This document shows positions 58,725-64,000 of a stretch of 64,000 nucleotides of DNA, in pieces. Every line of letters starts with the position of its first letter. The stretch's first letter is position 1. Made by a program: the position numbers and the translations under genes. Source of the stretch: Ottelia alismoides (taxonomy: Eukaryota; Streptophyta; Magnoliopsida; Alismatales; Hydrocharitaceae); contig JAZKJV010010614.1 of NCBI GenBank assembly GCA_037367405.1, forward strand, positions 411,294 to 475,293, written 5' to 3'. Under the pieces are notes generated by a model. The model was given only the letters and a program-made list of their open reading frames with translations. It searched no databases and had not been told where the DNA came from.

Positions 58725-59560
58725 CTAGATCATGATCCTCGGGGTCAGCCAAGATAGGTTAGGTGCATCAGGTGCAGGTCTCTGGTAAACAGTGGGTGCG
58801 GTGATCAACACTTTGCTCTTGTCAACAGGACGGAAGCGAATCTTTCCTGATCCATGGTCAATAATGACCCTCGCAGAGGCGAGGAATGGTCATCCCAGGA
58901 TGATTGGAGAGTGCTCCCACGTGGAGGTCTCCATGGTCAATACGACAAAGTCAACATTGTACCTCATGCCCTGAATCGAAATGATGGCGTTTTCAAGGAT
59001 ACCCTTCGGCCTCTTGATTGATCCATCAGCAAACTGAACGATCATCCTGGTTTTCTTGAGAGGCCTTAAGTGAAGAGACTGTACCAGCGAGAAGGGTAGT
59101 ATGCTAATCGAAGCACCACCGTCTAGGAGAGTGTGATCACATGGGTGGTCAGAGATGGTGCAGCTTATGAAAGGTGTGGCAGTGTTCTTCTTCCGAGGAA
59201 TGGGACGGTGTGTGATGGCATGGGCAGTGGCCATGATCAAAATATGATGCTCAGATCTGCTCCTCCTCTTTCTCTTCTTGGGAAGAGGAGCAGATAAATG
59301 GGTCATGGCCTGCAGAAGTGGGGCACGGATGATCTCATGAATGGTGGCCACCACTTCGAGTTCAGTTAACATTATTTTAAAGTTTTGGACCTCCTCCATA
59401 CAAGGGAGGAAGTCGGAATCAATATCTACACGAGGCATGCCAAGAGTAGTCTGTACAGCAGCATCCTTGGGGTCAAAGGTGGGACAGTGTGTGAGAGGTT
59501 GTGTGGGTTAATGATCTGGCAAATGGTATCTCTCCTCACAGCCTGACTCGATCATGTGTC
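58725..59560 (-). pseudogene. Retropepsin-like protein of element B, one nonsense codon in the core
   Basis: This is an aspartic protease of the retroelement type. From about 59540 the frame reads MIESGCEERYHLPDH, a stop, THCPTFDPKDAAVQTTLGMP, then an open stretch of 182 residues with a basic segment (LPKKRKRRSRSEHH), HTLLDGGASISILPFSLV and MIVQFADGSIKRPKGIL. It reaches PIILG, a TGA, then PFLASARVIIDHGSG. The TGA replaces the usual Arg (CGA to TGA). The catalytic turn is Asp-Gly-Gly. Apart from the stops the fold appears complete. No RT follows. The basic segment before the protease could bind nucleic acid or act as a nuclear signal; this is inference. Confidence 0.7.
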
Positions 59561-59639
59561 TCCCGAAATCTTTTTCAATTTTTGAATTTTTTTTCCTTTT
59601 TTTGTATTTTGGGTGATTGCAAGCTCTAATAAGAATCCT

Positions 59640-59988
59640 CAATCAAGTCCCTATCATCAGGTCGTGAAGCATCAATATTGCTCTTATTAAGGCAAGTGAG
59701 GTCGTCAATCCTCGAATTCATCTACTCCATGAAATGGAACAAGGTCTCAAGTGTGGACATCATGAGAGGTGACTCCAACAGGTCTGTCTCGGGTGGATAT
59801 GAAGGTGGAAAATACAGGAGTGGTGGTGGATATAGATAGAAGTCCAAGGTCTGATGTTGTGACTTAGGTGGGTATGTACAAAAATAAGAAAAAATAGGAG
59901 GAGAATCCTCCTAATAAAAGAGAGGTGGACCGACTGGAGTGAATGAGCGATCCGCAAAGTCCGGATAAAATACGCTCCAGGGGTCCAT
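59640..59988 (-). pseudogene. N-terminal frame of element B, unrecognised
   Basis: The first ATG after the leader (59988-59986) opens MDPWSVFYPDFADRSFTPVG, one stop, then a Tyr/Pro-rich stretch (FYLYPPPLLYFPPSYPPE) and MSTLETLFHFME, a stop, and SRIDDLTCLNKSNID. It sits where gag should begin but has no capsid signature. A has a comparable Tyr/Pro-rich start. It may be a remnant of the gag N-terminus. Stops and a T-rich break near 59600 separate it from the protease frame. Confidence 0.4.
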
Positions 59989-61196
59989 CTCAAAAACAAA
60001 AGGAAACCATCGGGAGAGTACGAATGTCAAATCAAGAGAGTGAAGAAGAAGGCGCTAATGCATAGAAGTGATCTGGGATGCACACAAAACAAACACAGAC
60101 AAACTCACACAAAACAAACCCTCAATTCACCTACTCAACTCGGTGAAGATCGCAAATGTGGTCTTTTTATCTTGTCTGTTTTAGAGTTAGGTGAGAAGTC
60201 AAGAAGTTGCGCAAACACTTGGGGGGCTGAAATGGGATTTTGGTACTAATCCTTAGTGTGTTGCGCGAGCAATGTAAAACGAAGACAATGAGAGGATTAC
60301 TCGCCCCAAGACAAGAATTTTTCTTTTTTGTTGATTTTAGGGTCGAGTAATGTTAGTAGTCCCAATTTTATTTGTTATCACTTTTTTGGATTTTTAGTGA
60401 GAAATGCACGAACCTAACGAGGACTCAATTTTACTTAGCACCTAGGTTGGAAAAATCAGAGGTAGAGCAGAAAAGCAATGCAAGCGGCAATCGATGACGA
60501 ATGCTAAATCAAAAATGCTCACCTTGCCTCTAGCACTCTACATGCAAGGATGCTCAGCAGAATTGAAACCTATCAATATGCAAATGCAATCGATGAAATT
60601 GCCCTAGGATGAGAAGATGCTATTAGCATGAAGTACGATTTCAAAATTTGACTAAGTCCAAACGTTCTCTATAGGAGCATGCAATGGTGATTAATGTGTT
60701 TGGACCTAATACTATCGTCAAGCAGATCCTACAACTAAGGGCTCAATCACACAAAAGAAATAAAATAAAATCGGAAAATAAATGAAAAAGAATGCGAAGA
60801 AAAACCGACAAAACAACGGTGAGCCCCCAAGTGTACAAACACTTGAAAATTGGGCCCGAGTGTCCAGAGTTTGAGGGTACCTGTATTATTACAAATTAGA
60901 GTCTCTCTCTCACTTCAAATTACACAAAATAAATACAATAAAATAAGTGGATCTAAATCTACAAAATTTCTCTAGGTCTCCTCAGTGCTAGGTCGGCAGG
61001 CTGACGCCGACTTCACGTGGGTACGTAGGCGCCTAGGGTAGAGCGTCTCCCTCGATCCGCGTACCTCGCACAAAGTCAACAAGAGCGGCGTTTAGACAGC
61101 TGAAACAGATATATCAAAAATAAAGAAAATAAGTGAAGCACAAAAATAGGCAAATAATCACAATCAATCAAAGAAAACTGATCTACTCGTTGTTGC
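59989..61196 (-). other. Leader of element B
   Basis: This is non-coding. The part at 60470-60600 resembles D 19440-19560 in reverse (TGCATGTAGAGTGCTAGAGG text). The rest is not clearly alignable. Long leader retention without pol fits a non-autonomous element that still needs RNA packaging. Confidence 0.55.
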
Positions 61197-61214
61197 TCCC
61201 CGGCAATGGCGCCA
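61197..61214 (-). promoter_or_regulatory. tRNA-Asp-type PBS of B
   Basis: The minus strand reads TGGCGCCATTGCCGGGGA, the least decayed PBS in the window, two bases from the LTR end (CTTCAACA) at 61217. Confidence 0.9.
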
Positions 61215-61216
61215 TT

Positions 61217-64000
61217 TGTTGAAGAGGATTTTTCACGGGTCTAAATACGTCTCACACAAGGCAGAGACGCAGTCGCTGTGGCGACTCGCAAGAACCCGAT
61301 CTTCAGACAACAATTAACCCACAACAGAGATCAAACAATGAAAAGCAGTGCGGAGTTAAAATTTATTATAAACCTACAAAGATGTGTATAGTGCAAGTAG
61401 TGTAGAGGCCGAACACAGGGAGCAAACATGTAGATCAGGGCAAAAAATACTCAAAAGTGAATGTGATCAATTGTCTATATGTGTTATTTTTTGTGGGTTT
61501 TTAATTTTATTTTTTAAATTTTATTTTTTTTTAATTTTATATTTTTATTTTTAATTTTTACTTTTCTAATTTTGTATTTTCTTTTATAATCTATATTTTT
61601 ATATTTTCTTTTTCTTTTAATTTATAAAATAATATATATACATTATAAGAAAAGAGAGAGATAATGTATTTATAAAAATATGCAAAAATAAGAAAATTTC
61701 AGGAAATAAAATATTTTTATGCTTTTTAAAGTTTTATAATGTTTTTGTAATTTTTCTAGATTTTTGCTAATTTTTTTGGTATTTTTGAAGTCAAAAATAC
61801 TTAAAACAGGGAATAAAATAAATAGCTAAGATTAAAAATGGAGAGGAAAAATAGTGAACAGATTTAAAAATTCTCCAAATTAATTTTAAATTAAAGAGAA
61901 TAAAATAAAGAAAATTAATAAATAGAAAGTATATGTTTGTGATTTGTTTATGGATTTTTAATATTTTATGAAGGTTTTTAGAATTTTTATATTTTTTATG
62001 AGTTTTCTTTTGTATTTTTTAAGTGATTTTTGTCTGAAGATAAAAGACACTCAATACACAAAATATAATTTTTTGGTATTTATCAAAAAGTTTTTTATAA
62101 TTTGTATGTATTTTTTAATGCACACAGGGATGAAAATGGCTATTTTTGAATTTTTATAAATATTTAAATAATGTAAAAATGCAGAATAAAAATATGGCAT
62201 GAAATTCAATGAAACATGAAGCTATGATGAATTTTTGGGATTTTTTAGGAATTTAGAGATGCATGAAATAAATACTAGAAACAAAAAGAAATTATACTAC
62301 TAGTAGGGGTCGTTTTGTAATTAATCAAAAGTCCAGGGGCATGTGTGCAATTTTTCCAGAAAATTATAAGACAATAAAATATTTCCGTACCAAATACAAA
62401 TAGCCAAAAATCCAGGGGTATGCGTGTAATATTCCCACAGTCACACGTGGCAATCAAGTGCCTGGTAGGGACCTAAACATAATTTTCGAAAACCTGGGGG
62501 CTAAGTTGCAATTCTTCCAAAAATTTAATAACTTAATTAAATATTTTCAGGGCTAAACAGAAATAACTATACAAGTGGGGGGTTCCCTATAAAAATGGCC
62601 ACGCCTCATGTGTAGAAGTCGCGTGAGGTGACGTGGCTAGGGACCCAAACGCAAATAACTAAACATCAGGGGTTGTTTTGCAAAATTTACAAAATAAAAA
62701 TAACGACAGATGAATGATTTGGTCTTAATAATTAAATAAAAAAATGGCCGGGCTAAAATGCAAAATACCCAGCCTCGCGGATCGGACGGCTGATGGAGAG
62801 TCACTAATGCCACGTGTCGCGACCCGGTGAGCAGATACCCCTTAGTGATCCTACGACCGAGATCAGATGGTCCAGGAAGATCCGAAAGCTGATGTTGGGG
62901 CTGATCTAATGGCAACTGTGCATCTGGGAGATCCGTCCTGATCGAACTGCTGGAAGCAGGCAATGAAGAACAGGGAAGAACTCGCGAATAGGCGAGCTTC
63001 TCCAGCCCCGTCCTTCCTCCTCTGGCGAACGATGAAGATTCAAAAGGACTCCCGGAGCTCTTGCGGTCCTCTTCTACATGCCTGGGGCTTCAAAAAGGGG
63101 TGACGGCCACCTGAGCGCGGCCATGATGGCGGCGGAGCGGGACGCTCCCAGGTACCTCCGGCTATTGCAAAATCACCTCCAAACGTATCCAAGTTGCGCG
63201 TGAACCAACAGGACAAGTTAAGGGGTGCGCGGGCAAATTGTCGCGACCCTCCTTGGGCAAAAAGTAGGCAGAGCAGTGGCGGACTAAAAGCTCGCCGGAG
63301 CAAGGTCCGGCGAGGAGTGGGTTAGGTGAATCGGCGGGAAAAACACTAAAAGGAAGAGGGGGTTTTAATCCTACGACTACAGCTAATAAAAGATGCAAGA
63401 AAAAACAAAGCAAAATAGTACCTCAATGGCCGGTTAGCCTGAGATAGGAACCTCAACGGTCGAGGCTAGAGATGGGTGGTGGAGCGGCTCCTCGGCCATC
63501 ACCTGAGCTCCGCGCGTGAGCTGGAGGTTGCCCTGTCACGGCCTCTTGTCCGGAGCTCGGTGGAAGGCTCAAATTAGGGTCAAAAGAGGGTTAAAAAATC
63601 AAGGAAGGTTGGAAGGTGGTTTTGTACAAGTGTTGACGAGGCTCCCAAGATCGAGGTGTGACAAGCGGTACAGCAATGCAATCCTAGAGGGATCCCAGGG
63701 CTTGTAAGCTCATCCCTCGAGGAGAAAAAGTCAAGAAGACCTTATCGCTAAAGGATGCAAGATGTGTCCTCCAAAAATTGTGAAATCGAGGAAAGAACGC
63801 AATCTGACACAACTACAGTACAGGGGGCAGAGAGTTGACCCGCGGTCAACTCTCCGGCCCTCCTGGTTGGTCCACGTGGACTAACCATGAAAAATCCTGA
63901 AAAAGTATTTTGTAAATTCATTTAAAAATAGCAAATGAATTTTTTGATTTTTGGTTATTAAATAAAAAAAAGTTTATTATTTTTATACATTATTTTTTTA
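61217..64000 (-). mobile_element. 5' LTR of element B, incomplete at the window edge
   Basis: The LTR's 3' end at 61217 (plus strand TGTTGAAGAGG) is set by the PBS. From 62465 it matches 52813 onward with a constant offset near 9650, so roughly 1 kb lies outside the window and the full LTR should be about 3.8 kb. It contains a decayed G-box dyad (62603-62629), the GC-rich block (62760-63560) and both promoter palindromes (63830-63887). Confidence 0.8.

Larger units (their letters stand above)
52813..64000 (-). mobile_element. Element B: non-autonomous Athila/Tat relative, runs off the window
   Basis: The minus-strand order is 5' LTR (beyond 64000 to 61217), PBS, leader, frames with a well-preserved retropepsin, acidic linker, hairpin array, 3' UTR, PPT, and 3' LTR (55389 to 52813, 3' end lost). 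The internal region is about 5.8 kb without capsid, RT or integrase. The LTRs are about 92 percent alike by eye over 52813-53200 against 62465-62850, younger than A. Confidence 0.8.

Overview
This is intergenic DNA of a large plant genome. I see no intact host gene, tRNA or rRNA. It is AT-rich and packed with nested, decayed LTR retrotransposons. Most belong to the Athila/Tat branch of Ty3/gypsy. The basis for that is a primer-binding site (PBS) of the tRNA-Asp type (TGGCGCC-ATTGCCGGGGA), RT and integrase relics typical of that branch, a TATAGGGGG polypurine tract (PPT) and LTRs of 3.1-4.1 kb. The species cannot be fixed from the sequence.

Layout. (C) 1-6027, plus strand: the non-coding 3' tail, PPT and 3' LTR of an element that starts outside the window. 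(G) 6028-14902: a block without Athila features. Its core is two diverged LTRs, with a tRNA-iMet-type PBS on one side, joined head to head as an inverted repeat of about 5 kb; remnants of another minus-strand LTR element follow. (D) 14903-27363, plus: 5' LTR, PBS, leader, gag, protease, acidic linker, RT, RNase H and integrase, all broken by stops and frameshifts, and cut by the LTR of E. (E) 27364-about 38500, plus: a second gag-pol element with its own LTR type, truncated after pol. (F) about 38501-40415, minus: an LTR fragment. (A) 40416-52804, minus: a non-autonomous element with two LTRs. (B) 52813-64000, minus: a second non-autonomous element whose 5' LTR runs off the window.

How the parts relate. 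B and C have LTRs like those of D; A has LTRs like those of E. A and B keep PBS, leader, PPT and long 3' UTR but lack a recognisable capsid, RT and integrase. They retain a retropepsin-like domain plus the acidic linker that joins protease to RT in D. The simplest reading is non-autonomous partners served in trans by D-like and E-like elements.

Most unusual structure. In A, B and E the last open frame is followed by an array of short hairpins. The 3' arm of each hairpin is a copy of the element's own polypurine tract (CCTAAGTATAGGGGG). A further stem-loop sits against the true PPT, and the LTR 5' end is itself palindromic. The D/B/C-type LTRs carry a TTGACC dyad about 200 bp upstream of a TATA box, accompanied in D and B by a CACGTG-centred palindrome. 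All comparisons were made by eye; identities and boundaries are approximate.
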